Part shown: positions 56,149 through 64,000 of the stretch, one piece after another
Numbering within the stretch: position 1 is the first letter of the stretch
How the letters are laid out: each line of letters starts with the position of its first letter
NCBI RefSeq assembly: GCF_014596945.1
Contig: NZ_JACVXB010000006.1
Span: 125,770-189,769, forward strand
Direction: 5' to 3'
Origin: Aestuariibaculum sediminum
Lineage (GTDB): Bacteria > Bacteroidota > Bacteroidia > Flavobacteriales > Flavobacteriaceae
DNA: 64,000 bases
Program-made: the position numbers and the translations under genes
Notes under the pieces: generated by a model
Databases searched by the model: none
The model's input: the letters and a program-made list of their open reading frames with translations, nothing else
What the model was told of the DNA's origin: nothing

Positions 56149-57003
56149 TTGAATAAAATCAGATTAATAAACATAGTTTTACTTACTATAGTTTTGATTC
56201 TAGTGTTCTTTAGTGGTACTTCAAAAGATTCTGTTTTATCTTTTCTTGGAGCAGCTATATTCTATTTTGTCATTTCCCATTTACTCGTAGGAGGGAATTT
56301 AGAGAAGAAAGGGTATTATATTCTTTTAGTCCTTTTGTATTTATCCATTTGGATATTTCCATTAATTCATTTTATGTTCTATAAGTATGATTTAAACCTA
56401 TATTATAAATCTGATTATTTTACAGATTCTGTAGAGTATAGGCTGGAACAAGAAAAGCATGATAAGATGTTTTCAGAAGTTAAACATAAAATAGTTGATA
56501 AAGCTTTAAGATTAGAGGATAGTCTTGTTTTAGGTGCTAATGACTATTTTTATTTTAAAAAATTAAATTATCTAGATAGTATTACAACAAATAGATTTGA
56601 TGGCACTGTAATAAAATCTAAGTCTGATTATTTAAGTTTAAAACCTGGACCTATGTCCGGAGGTGGTATTCATACTCAAGGTTTATATTTAGTGCTTTAT
56701 AAAAATAATCTTAAAATTAGATTAAAGTATGATATTGGGGATAGTAAAACTTTAGAAAGTCATCTTAAAAAGTATAGTCAAAATTATAAGAATTTTATAA
56801 ATCGTTATAATGATGTTTATGAAGAAATTGGTTTTATTGATTTTTGGCTTGCTTCTGTATCACTTTTTAAATTTTCTGAATTAATACCTAATTCAAACTT
56901 AACCAAATTGATTTGGTTAATTCAATCTGCCGTTTCATTCATCTTATTATTTTTTATATCAAATTCACTTCCCAAAATATCACTACAGACTAAAAAAGGT
57001 TAA
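56149..57003 (+). CDS. Island membrane protein with four membrane segments, unknown
   Basis: 284 aa beginning at TTG 56149 (MNKIRLINIVLLTIVLILVF); a consensus promoter precedes it. Three N-terminal membrane helices (about 6-21, 29-47, 57-76) are followed by an about 180-residue soluble, charged helical and beta region (Tyr- and Lys-rich, with LKPGPMSGGGIHTQGLYLVLYKNN) and a last membrane helix (about 259-276). I do not recognise the family. It is convergent with the SIR2-like gene, 32 bases apart. In defence loci, membrane proteins often serve as effectors or sensors; this is conjecture. Confidence 0.7.
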   Translation: MNKIRLINIVLLTIVLILVFFSGTSKDSVLSFLGAAIFYFVISHLLVGGNLEKKGYYILLVLLYLSIWIFPLIHFMFYKYDLNLYYKSDYFTDSVEYRLEQEKHDKMFSEVKHKIVDKALRLEDSLVLGANDYFYFKKLNYLDSITTNRFDGTVIKSKSDYLSLKPGPMSGGGIHTQGLYLVLYKNNLKIRLKYDIGDSKTLESHLKKYSQNYKNFINRYNDVYEEIGFIDFWLASVSLFKFSELIPNSNLTKLIWLIQSAVSFILLFFISNSLPKISLQTKKG

Positions 57004-57035
57004 CTAAAGTTAATTCGTTACATGCAAATATTAAG

Positions 57036-58148
57036 TTAGAAGACCATTTTTTCTGCTGATTTTGGATTTAAGAACTCATGAGGTATGTAGAATTGTTTTG
57101 GGATATCTCTATTTATAGTGACGCTATTGTTGTTTGAACCAAAAAAGGAATTCATAATATCGTCACTTGCTGCAGGGTCTTGATAAATTACTTCTGTTAA
57201 ACCTTTACCTCCTCTAAAAGAATCTATTAAGTCAGTATCGATTCTTCTGTTAAAAGCAGGAAAGGAATATCCTATTATAACGAGTACATCTGCTTCTGAC
57301 ATAATTTTTTTTGCAGCATCTCTATTTTTATTATTCTCCCAAGCATAATTTATATAATTCCTATACATTGATTTATGATCTCTGAAATCATTCACATTAT
57401 CAAGAATGTCTAATAAAAAATCTTCCTTTTTGTCGATTCGAGAATCCGATAATACACTAAAATGTTTGCTTTCATCTTTAAATACTCCACTGAATCCGTT
57501 TAAATGAATAATATCTCTTTTGACTCCAGGATAGTCTGTATTCAGAAAATTAAAAGATTTATTTACATTAATAAAATCACTTTCCTTATCCCTCATAAAA
57601 GTTTGATAAGCTTTTTCTAATTGTAAATCGTAATTCCAACTAATGAATGTGACATTTTCATTTAATTTGGGATTGCCGCCTTGTGTAGGTTCTAGCAAAA
57701 CTGATAATAAACTCAAATAACGTTTATCTATATTTGAATAATATTGTCTTTTATCTCTGTCCATAGGCTGGCCTTTGAAAAGTAAGTTTTCCCAAAAAGT
57801 AAAAAAAGTGCTAGCTGTGAATTTTAATCGGTCTAACTCATCAATTAATCCAAGTAAATATAGTCTTCGTGCATATATATCTAGAGATCCGAACTCCGTT
57901 GCTTTTAGTCCGAAATAGTATAAATCTTCTGCAACTTCATTTAGTTTGTTAGCTTCATGTTTTAATCTTTGGTATTTATCCTGATTTATTACATCTGTAT
58001 TTCCGATTATTGTTTTAATCTGATTAGAGGCTTCTATCATTCCATTTCCAAGTTTTTCTTGAATTGGTACGGCATTATAACTTGCTCCAGCCCCTAAGTA
58101 GTATACTATTTTTAAATTAGTTGTATCCGAATATCTTGATATAGCCAT
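57036..58148 (-). CDS. SIR2-like NAD-binding protein, candidate defence effector
   Basis: 370 aa. NAD-binding loop G19-A-G-A-S23 (YYLGAGASYNA), F168-I-S-W-N172-Y-D174 (the T-x-N-x-D site), H215-L-N-G218 (catalytic His) and VIIGYSFPAFNRRID at 290-304. These are the SIR2-like core residues of prokaryotic NADase effectors (SIR2_2 type), where the N and H are needed for NAD cleavage. A helical middle (residues 55-150) holds an SLDIYARRLYL motif. There are no zinc Cys residues and no membrane segment. It lies inside the tRNA-Arg island. An abortive-infection role is likely by family; the trigger is unknown. Confidence 0.8.
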   Translation of the reverse strand: MAISRYSDTTNLKIVYYLGAGASYNAVPIQEKLGNGMIEASNQIKTIIGNTDVINQDKYQRLKHEANKLNEVAEDLYYFGLKATEFGSLDIYARRLYLLGLIDELDRLKFTASTFFTFWENLLFKGQPMDRDKRQYYSNIDKRYLSLLSVLLEPTQGGNPKLNENVTFISWNYDLQLEKAYQTFMRDKESDFINVNKSFNFLNTDYPGVKRDIIHLNGFSGVFKDESKHFSVLSDSRIDKKEDFLLDILDNVNDFRDHKSMYRNYINYAWENNKNRDAAKKIMSEADVLVIIGYSFPAFNRRIDTDLIDSFRGGKGLTEVIYQDPAASDDIMNSFFGSNNNSVTINRDIPKQFYIPHEFLNPKSAEKMVF

Positions 58149-58272
58149 TTTTATTTGTTATTAGTTGAATAAAAGTAATAAATATATGTAAATGTTTTCT
58201 TTCTTTAACAGGTGGCTGTAGATAAATAAAATTCAATAAAAATATTTAAAATGTCTAGAAATTGATATTTGG

Positions 58273-58294
58273 TTTGCACGACATTTGCACAGCA
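58273..58294 (+). repeat. Two tandem 11-bp repeats, right island end
   Basis: TTTGCACGACA, TTTGCACAGCA. Same orientation and sequence family as the three units at 55918-55950. Confidence 0.75.
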
Positions 58295-58390
58295 ATTGTG
58301 TTATGTATTGATACCTAATATAACATAAATAGAGGCTATTATACTATTAACCTTTTATTTATGGGGCTTTGGCGTTCTATTTAGTACAAG

Positions 58391-58412
58391 GTTCGGAATC
58401 TGGCGTGGTCAC
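58391..58412 (+). repeat. Right attachment repeat, degenerate tRNA-Arg 3' end
   Basis: GTTCGGAATCTGGCGTGGTCAC. The last 13 bases equal the tRNA-Arg 3' end plus one base. The preceding part looks like a T-loop with an insertion and a deletion. No tRNA can form here. Confidence 0.65.
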
Positions 58413-58446
58413 AAAAGCTTCACTAGAAATAGTGGAGCTTTTTTAT
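58413..58446 (+). terminator. Hairpin terminator next to the right attachment repeat
   Basis: AAAAGCT-T-CACTA / TAGTG-G-AGCTTTT with a GAAA loop and T-tract, directly after the tRNA remnant. Probably the original terminator of tRNA-Arg before island insertion. Confidence 0.75.
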
Positions 58447-58677
58447 TCTACATTTGAATCATAATCTATCTATTTCTTATTCTATTAAAAATACAATGCG
58501 TGCTTTGTACTTTCTTAAATTATAGTGTTTTATAAAATTCGTATATAGGAATGCATTAAAGTAAAAAGTTTTCAAGTTTATTCAGATTTAATTTCTGTCA
58601 AAATTTTATGCTAAAGATTTTACTGCTTTTAAATAATTATCCTATTTTCGCTAGCATTAAATTAAATTATTGAATTC

Positions 58678-58854
58678 ATGAAAGAACTTATAGAACAAAT
58701 TACAGAACAATTCGAGGGATTTGCAAAAGACGCCAATGCGCAATTAGAAAGCGGAAATAAAGCTGCAGGAACAAGAGCGCGCAAAGCAACTTTAGAAATG
58801 ACTAAGTTAATGAAGGAATTTCGTAAAGTGTCTTTAGAGGCTTCAAAGAAATAA
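58678..58854 (+). CDS. Histone-H1-like small DNA-binding protein
   Basis: 58 aa: MKELIEQITEQFEGFAKD at the start, then the basic core GNKAAGTRARKATLEM and TKLMKEFRKVSLEASKK at the end. Short Lys/Arg/Ala-rich helical proteins with the GNKAAGTRARK core are annotated as histone H1 in flavobacteria. They probably bind nucleoid DNA. The gene has its own terminator and is monocistronic. Confidence 0.85.
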   Translation: MKELIEQITEQFEGFAKDANAQLESGNKAAGTRARKATLEMTKLMKEFRKVSLEASKK

Positions 58855-58878
58855 TTTACCTTTTACTTTATTAGTGTC

Positions 58879-58910
58879 ATCCCTTTAAGTTAATCTTAAA
58901 GGGATTTTTT
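58879..58910 (+). terminator. Terminator after the histone-like gene
   Basis: Perfect arms ATCCCTTTAAG / CTTAAAGGGAT with loop TTAAT and a T-tract. Confidence 0.9.
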
Positions 58911-59251
58911 CATTTTAAGAATATTCATTTGTCTTTTAATCTTCCATATTCTTTTCTATAAAGTTGGGGAGTAAACTAATGCTGTCTTGAAATTTTAGTT
59001 TACTTTAAGCAATATTTGATATAGTAATTAGTTTAATAAGATTTTAAAATGGTATTATTTGCAGTTTTTAATCGTTTTTACTTTGTTTTATAGTTGCTAA
59101 TAGTTTTTGTTATTTGAAGCGTGGTTCTTTAAGGTGTTTGTGTTCAGGTGTTTATGTGTAGTTTAATTAAATGTGTTTTTTACATTTAATATAAAATGTA
59201 ATTGATTATCTTGCACCCCGATTTTAATAATAAATAAGCTTTTTTTTATAT
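58911..59251. other. AT-rich upstream region of the TonB receptor
   Basis: 341 bases with no gene. The only structure I see is the inverted repeat at 59180-59201. No clear TAnnTTTG element with matching TTG is found; a weak TATCTTGC is near 59206-59213. Confidence 0.5.
59180..59201. promoter_or_regulatory. Inverted repeat, possible operator of the TonB receptor
   Basis: TTACATTT-AATATA-AAATGTAA, perfect 8-base arms, 50 bases before the receptor ATG, close to where the promoter should lie. Confidence 0.45.
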
Positions 59252-61759
59252 ATGAAATTAAATGCTTTGAGGTTAGTTTTTACCTTGTTTACCTTCAGTG
59301 TTTTAAATGCTCAAATTATTGGTAAGGTACAAGATGAAACGGAAAATTTTCCTTTAGAATACGCTACTATAGCCTTGTATGATCAAGACGATAAATCTTT
59401 AGTTACTGGAGTAATAAGTAAAGAGGATGGTACTTTTAAAATTGAAAAAATAAAACGAGGACTTTATTACATCGAAGCATCCTTTGTAGGGTATCAAACT
59501 AAAACAATTTCTAATATTGAAATTACAAAAGGTACTAAGCAAGTCAACTTAGGTGATATACAGTTAGTTTTAGGAAATCAGCTCAATGAAATTGAAATTA
59601 GAGCCGAACGATCAACCGTTATTAATAAAATAGATCGTCAGGTTTTCGATTCAAAAAGTTTTCAGTCTAGTCAAGGCGGTACAGCTACCGATGTTATAAG
59701 AAACCTGCCATCGGTGAGTATGGATGGTTTAGGCGAAATTAGCCTCAGGGGAAGTAAAGGTTTCGCCGTATTAATTAATGGAAAACCAGTCCAAGGTGAT
59801 GCACAAATGGTTCTTGGTCAATTACCAGCAAATACGATCGAGCGCGTTGAATTAATTACAGCACCATCGGCAAAATATGATCCGGAAGGAAAAGGCGGTA
59901 TTTTAAACGTTATTACCAAAAAAGGTGCTACAAATGGTACTTATGTACAAGTTGGAGTACGAGGCGGATTCCCTTCTATAGAGCCATATGATACACAAGA
60001 ACCAGCAAGACGATATGGTATAGATGCTACGGTAAATAATAAAACCGATAAGTGGAATTTGTCTTTAGGGGCAAGTTATCAAAGAAATGATAAAACAGGT
60101 AGACGCGAAGGTCAGCTGTGGATTGTTAATGAAAATGAAAATAAGCAAAGCTTTATGCCATCTGACGGAGAGCGTAGCTTTGATGATATTAATTTTAACG
60201 GACGATTTTCTGTAGATTTTACTCCCGATGAAAAGAATGAGTTCTCTTTAGGGTTTTTCGCAGGAGAGCATACCAAAGACCGTTTGGCCGATATTACCTA
60301 TTATGATAATCATGCAGTTTCTCCTATTGGAAGTGAAAACAGACTATATACGTTTTCATATTATAACCATAATTTAAGAACACGAAAAGGTGATTTTGTT
60401 TTGGGTAGTTTCGATTATAGTCACACATTTAATAATGAATCTAATTTAAAGACGTCAGCTTTATATGAATATACTTTTTTAGGCGGACCAACCTATAACG
60501 ATAATGTTGATACGCCAGCATATAATGAAATATATCAACAAGAATATAATACAAACGATAACCCCTTACACGGGGTAAGAGTAAATATAGACTATAAATG
60601 GAAACCGTTTACTTTTGGCGTTCTAGAAACAGGCTATCAGTTTAGAGAATTAGATCATAAGGGTGATTTTGTTTATGAACGTGATGGTATTGTGGTCCCT
60701 GAATTTTCTAGTAACATAGAATTGAAAAGAGTTATTCATTCTGGGTATGCGCAGTTAACAGGAAATTCTGGAGATTGGGATTATTCGGCTGGAGCTCGAT
60801 TGGAATCAATGGATAGAAATTATACCGAAGCTTTATTGAGTGATACAGCTCCTAATGAGTACACCTATGATTTTGTGAAATTATTTCCTTCAGCATCATT
60901 ACAATACGCTATTAATGAGGATACCAATTTAAAAGCAGCATATAGCAAACGTATAGAGCGCACAACAACTTTTAAAATGAATAGTTTTGCTGAACGTGAG
61001 CATTCAGAAGTATTTGAGCAGGGAGATAATCGCTTGCTGCCCGAGTTTATCGATTTGGTAGAATTGGGGGTAACTAAGGATTTCGATAATAAAAACTCTA
61101 TTTATGCAACTGCTTATTACCGAAAAACAGATAATGTTATTAACCGTGTAAATACATTGGCATATGAGAGTAATGGCGCTGTAATTGACAGTATTTTAAA
61201 TCGCGTGTATTCTAATGTGGGAAAAAGTAAAGCATATGGCTTGGAGTTAGGAGCACAATTTAAGGCCACAAAAAACTGGAGTAATTTTGTTGGCGCAAAT
61301 ATTTACAATTACGATATAAATGGAGAGTTTGTATTCAGGCATCGCGATGGTGTAACACGAACTTATGATGTAAATAGTAACAATACTATTTATTCCTTCA
61401 ATGTAAATTCGACGTATGCATTCTGGAAAAATGCAACAGCACAATTTACCTTCAATTATTTATCTGAAACGAATACAGCACAAGGTGAAGATTCAAGGTT
61501 TTATTCACCAAATTTAACATTAAAGAAAAGCTTTTTAGATAATAAATTAAATCTCACCTTACAATGGCAGAATATTGATATGGGAATATTAAACTCCAAT
61601 GAACAAAGTATTGCCACGACTCGGGCTAATGAGTTTTACACCTATACCAATTATGTATACGAGGTCGATGTTGTTACTTTAAACTTAACCTACACCTTTA
61701 ACAAGGTGAAAAATAAGGCTAAGTTTATTGAAAGTGAATTTGGTAAACGTGAATTTTAA
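59252..61759 (+). CDS. TonB-dependent outer-membrane beta-barrel receptor with carboxypeptidase-regulatory domain
   Basis: 835 aa. Signal peptide to about residue 20 (VLNAQ), then a CarboxypepD_reg-like domain (about 22-105: IIGKVQDETENFPLEYATIALYD ... DGTFKIEKIKRGLYYIEASFVGY), a plug domain (about 120-225: IRNLPSVSMDGLGEISLRG, FAVLINGKPVQGD, IERVELITAPSAKYDPEGKGGILNVITKKG) and an OMP_b-brl_3-type barrel to the end. It lacks a SusD partner. The following symporter and KdgF-like cupin suggest uronate or oligouronate uptake. Confidence 0.9.
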   Translation: MKLNALRLVFTLFTFSVLNAQIIGKVQDETENFPLEYATIALYDQDDKSLVTGVISKEDGTFKIEKIKRGLYYIEASFVGYQTKTISNIEITKGTKQVNLGDIQLVLGNQLNEIEIRAERSTVINKIDRQVFDSKSFQSSQGGTATDVIRNLPSVSMDGLGEISLRGSKGFAVLINGKPVQGDAQMVLGQLPANTIERVELITAPSAKYDPEGKGGILNVITKKGATNGTYVQVGVRGGFPSIEPYDTQEPARRYGIDATVNNKTDKWNLSLGASYQRNDKTGRREGQLWIVNENENKQSFMPSDGERSFDDINFNGRFSVDFTPDEKNEFSLGFFAGEHTKDRLADITYYDNHAVSPIGSENRLYTFSYYNHNLRTRKGDFVLGSFDYSHTFNNESNLKTSALYEYTFLGGPTYNDNVDTPAYNEIYQQEYNTNDNPLHGVRVNIDYKWKPFTFGVLETGYQFRELDHKGDFVYERDGIVVPEFSSNIELKRVIHSGYAQLTGNSGDWDYSAGARLESMDRNYTEALLSDTAPNEYTYDFVKLFPSASLQYAINEDTNLKAAYSKRIERTTTFKMNSFAEREHSEVFEQGDNRLLPEFIDLVELGVTKDFDNKNSIYATAYYRKTDNVINRVNTLAYESNGAVIDSILNRVYSNVGKSKAYGLELGAQFKATKNWSNFVGANIYNYDINGEFVFRHRDGVTRTYDVNSNNTIYSFNVNSTYAFWKNATAQFTFNYLSETNTAQGEDSRFYSPNLTLKKSFLDNKLNLTLQWQNIDMGILNSNEQSIATTRANEFYTYTNYVYEVDVVTLNLTYTFNKVKNKAKFIESEFGKREF

Positions 61760-61847
61760 GGCATTAAGAAAGTATTTTATATTTTAGGCGTTTGCAACCT
61801 AAAAAAACAAATTAAAACTAAATTGAATAAATAACTAAAATTAAATT

Positions 61848-63494
61848 ATGACTAATGGATTTCATTTTTGGGATTATGCCGTGTTTATTGCATATGCCCT
61901 GTTAATTCTCGGTGTCGGTTTATGGATGTCGAGAGACAAATCTGGACACGAGAAAAACGCTGAAGATTATTTTTTAGCAAGTAAATCTTTACCATGGTGG
62001 GCTATCGGAACCTCTTTAATTGCAGCAAATATTTCTGCTGAACAATTTATTGGAATGTCGGGCTCAGGTTTTGCACTTGGTTTAGCTATAGCTTCTTACG
62101 AATGGATGGCAGCTATAACGTTAATTATTGTTGGTAAATATTTTCTACCCATTTTTATTGAAAAGGGACTTTACACTATTCCAGAGTTTGTTGAAAAGCG
62201 TTTTTCAACAAACTTGAAAACCATTTTGGCGGTGTTTTGGATTGCCTTATATGTATTTGTTAACTTAGCTTCGGTTTTATACTTAGGTGGTTTGGCAATT
62301 GAAACCATTATGGGTGTAGATATGATGTATGCTATAATCTGTTTAGCTTTGTTTGCGGCAGCCTATTCATTGTACGGAGGTTTATCGGCAGTGGCATGGA
62401 CCGATGTAATTCAAGTGGTGTTTTTAGTGCTTGGTGGTTTAGCAACAACTTACTTAGCTTTAAATACAGTTTCAGATGGACAGGGGGTTTTAGCCGGATT
62501 TAATAAGGTGGTTGAAGCAGCTCCAGAAAAATTTCATATGATTTTAGATGAATTTAATGCCGATGGCAGTAGTAATTCTAATTATCTCGACTTACCAGGT
62601 ATATGGGTGTTATTAGGAGGTCTATGGGTTGCAAATATTTATTATTGGGGCTTTAACCAATATATCATACAAAGAACATTAGCTGCTAAATCTTTAAAAG
62701 AATCACAAAAAGGAATTTTATTAGCGGCATTTCTAAAAATTATCATTCCGCTTATAGTAGTAGTTCCAGGTATTGCTGCGTATGTTATTGTTAACGATCC
62801 ATCTATAATGGCAAGTCTAGGTGAAGCAGGTCAAATGAGTTTACCAAGTGCCGAGCAAGCCGATAAAGCTTACCCATGGTTGTTGCAGTTTTTACCTGTA
62901 GGTCTAAAAGGAGTGGCATTTGCGGCTTTGGCTGCTGCTATTGTTTCTTCGTTAGCATCCATGTTAAATTCGACGTCTACCATTTTTACAATGGATATTT
63001 ATAAGCAGTATATTAATAAGACGGCTAACGATAAGATGACGGTAAATGTTGGGCGTATTTCTGCTGCTGTAGCATTAATTATTGCGGTTGTTATGGCGCC
63101 ATTATTAGGAGGTATCGATCAGGCGTTTCAATTTATACAAGAATGGACCGGTATTGTTAGTCCTGGTATTTTAGCAGTCTTTATATTGGGATTATTTTGG
63201 AAGAAAACAACCAATAATGCGGCTATCTGGGGGGCATTACTTTCTATTCCAATCGCATTAGCTCTTAAATTCCTTCCAATTCCTGCATTGGAACCTTGGA
63301 TGCATCAAATGGGATTAACTGCGGTACTTACCATGTTAATTATCATTTTAATGAGTTATCTGCAAAACAAAGGTGCCGATGACGAGAAAGGTATTCCTGT
63401 TTCTAAAGAGTTATTTAAAACAACACCATTATTTAATATTGGTTCGTTTGTTGTAATCATTATAGTTTCAGTATTATATTGTATATTTTGGTAA
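61848..63494 (+). CDS. Sodium/solute symporter (SSS family, sugar or uronate type)
   Basis: 548 aa with about 14 membrane helices. The first helices (AVFIAYALLILGVGLWMSR, DYFLASKSLPWWAIGTSLIAANISAEQFIGMSGSGFA in outline) are the LeuT-fold, vSGLT-like signature, with the Na+-site pattern AAAIVSSLASMLNSTSTIFTMDIYK at about 362-385. Members of this branch carry monosaccharides, including uronic acid products of alginate or pectin lyases. It follows the TonB receptor by 88 bases and precedes a KdgF-like gene. Confidence 0.92.
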   Translation: MTNGFHFWDYAVFIAYALLILGVGLWMSRDKSGHEKNAEDYFLASKSLPWWAIGTSLIAANISAEQFIGMSGSGFALGLAIASYEWMAAITLIIVGKYFLPIFIEKGLYTIPEFVEKRFSTNLKTILAVFWIALYVFVNLASVLYLGGLAIETIMGVDMMYAIICLALFAAAYSLYGGLSAVAWTDVIQVVFLVLGGLATTYLALNTVSDGQGVLAGFNKVVEAAPEKFHMILDEFNADGSSNSNYLDLPGIWVLLGGLWVANIYYWGFNQYIIQRTLAAKSLKESQKGILLAAFLKIIIPLIVVVPGIAAYVIVNDPSIMASLGEAGQMSLPSAEQADKAYPWLLQFLPVGLKGVAFAALAAAIVSSLASMLNSTSTIFTMDIYKQYINKTANDKMTVNVGRISAAVALIIAVVMAPLLGGIDQAFQFIQEWTGIVSPGILAVFILGLFWKKTTNNAAIWGALLSIPIALALKFLPIPALEPWMHQMGLTAVLTMLIIILMSYLQNKGADDEKGIPVSKELFKTTPLFNIGSFVVIIIVSVLYCIFW

Positions 63495-63528
63495 TCTCAA
63501 CAGAATAAAATAAAAGATTTTTACCTCG

Positions 63529-63562
63529 TAAAAAGGTTGTGCATTTAGCACAGCCTTTTTTT
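63529..63562 (+). terminator. Terminator after the symporter
   Basis: AAAAAGG-TTGTGC / GCACAG-CCTTTTT with loop ATTTA. Confidence 0.8.
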
Positions 63563-63707
63563 GATTATTATAATCTAAAAAAAAAGGGAATCATAAAGTA
63601 GTAGTTTAATAGGTAAGGTTTATTTGAGACAACTATTAATTTGGTTTATGTTTAAATAGAGTCCTATTTTATTTAGAATATTTAATCAAACAATTGACGC
63701 AGTAGTC

Positions 63708-63715
63708 TATATTTG
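63708..63715 (+). promoter_or_regulatory. Candidate -7 element for the cupin gene
   Basis: TATATTTG, 19 bases before the ATG at 63735. No TTG at the usual distance. Confidence 0.4.
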
Positions 63716-63734
63716 TTTAAACTTTAAAGCGTTA

Positions 63735-64000
63735 ATGATGAAAACACCGAGTTCTAGTAGCATTTTTTTAATAGATAGCCATATCGAATGGGAAGACCTG
63801 GGCGAAGGAATAAAACGAAAAATTTTGGGGTATGACGATAATATAATGATGGTCAATGTTAGTTTTAATACAGGCGCAACAGGAGCCATGCACAAGCATT
63901 CTCATGTTCAGGTAACATACATTATAAGTGGTGAGTTTGAATTTACAGTAGGTGATGAGGTGAAACTTGTAAAGGCAGGAGATGCTCTATATATTCCTCC
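63735..64000 (+). CDS. KdgF-like cupin (3' truncated by window)
   Basis: The first 88 codons are visible; the start could be either of two adjacent ATGs (63735 or 63738). Motif H53-K-H55-S-H57-V-Q59 with the following YIISGEFEFTVGDEVKLVKAGDALYIP is the cupin core; the HxH...Q spacing equals that of KdgF, which linearises 4,5-unsaturated uronates from pectin or alginate. The end lies outside. It supports a uronate pathway with the preceding symporter. Confidence 0.85.
   Translation, partial: MMKTPSSSSIFLIDSHIEWEDLGEGIKRKILGYDDNIMMVNVSFNTGATGAMHKHSHVQVTYIISGEFEFTVGDEVKLVKAGDALYIP

Larger units (their letters stand above)
55861..58412. mobile_element. Orphan genomic island in tRNA-Arg, no integrase
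   Basis: About 2.5 kb of AT-rich DNA between the complete tRNA-Arg and a degenerate copy of its 3' end. Just inside each end are tandem 11-bp TTTGCACAACA-type repeats in the same orientation. The right copy is followed directly by a hairpin terminator that would suit the tRNA gene itself. Cargo: one membrane protein and one SIR2-like protein, convergent. There is no recombinase, so the element is a decayed or satellite island moved in trans. The element call is an inference from these repeats. Confidence 0.6.

Noticed and set aside
55861-58412. Prophage or insertion sequence as the nature of the island
   Set aside because: No transposase, phage structural gene or IS terminal inverted repeats; tRNA remnant and arm-like repeats fit tRNA-targeted site-specific integration better.

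Overview
The window looks like a chromosome segment of a marine-type member of Flavobacteriaceae (Bacteroidota). The base composition is AT-rich. Several genes start without a Shine-Dalgarno sequence, some with TTG. Promoters fit the Bacteroidota pattern TTG-N17-23-TAnnTTTG. There is a type IX secretion (T9SS) C-terminal domain, TonB-dependent receptors, a formylglycine sulfatase, a 58-residue histone-H1-like protein, type-3 ProS, a Rho with a long Asn/Lys-rich insert, and many lipoproteins. Nothing in the sequence names the species.

Layout. 1-9.9 kb: end of a probable glycosyltransferase, two tandem paralogous lipoproteins, an ABC-F protein, a sulfatase, a small heat-shock protein, a sirtuin, a TPR-like secreted protein, TrmH and two carboxypeptidase-regulatory-like exported proteins. 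9.9-17.9 kb: DEAD-box helicase with a long leader, a GC-rich structured element, a LysR regulator and the divergent histidine-utilisation operon hutH-hutU-hutI. 17.9-30.8 kb: M48 protease, a 23S-type RNA methyltransferase, an exported lipoprotein, a giant T9SS-secreted multidomain protein coupled to a lipoprotein, a haem-type TonB receptor, a DUF3810 membrane protein and PepD. 30.9-41.6 kb: yidD, cysS, folE, a FadL-like porin with an odd Trp/Asn/Gly-repeat lipoprotein, proS, two identical tRNA-Glu genes, rpsT and rho. 41.6-55.6 kb: housekeeping and small-molecule genes (truA, ABC exporter, folP-cdaA, Nudix, DUF1599, DoxX-like, peptide permease, thioredoxin, tpiA, prmA, clpS, and a split YeeE/YedE sulfur transporter).

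55.7-58.45 kb is the accessory part. A complete tRNA-Arg(ACG) is followed by about 2.5 kb of very AT-rich DNA ending in a degenerate copy of the tRNA 3' end. Tandem 11-bp repeats (three on the left, two on the right, same orientation) lie just inside both ends and resemble arm-type sites of a tyrosine recombinase, but no integrase is present. The cargo is two convergent genes: a four-TM membrane protein that I do not recognise and a SIR2-like protein with an intact NAD-hydrolase-type active site. I infer an orphan genomic island carrying a candidate anti-phage or abortive-infection module; this is the best candidate in the window for an undescribed system.

58.6-64 kb: histone-H1-like gene, a TonB-dependent outer-membrane receptor, a sodium/solute symporter and the start of a KdgF-like cupin that runs off the window. 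The last three suggest the edge of a uronate (alginate or pectin) uptake and breakdown locus.
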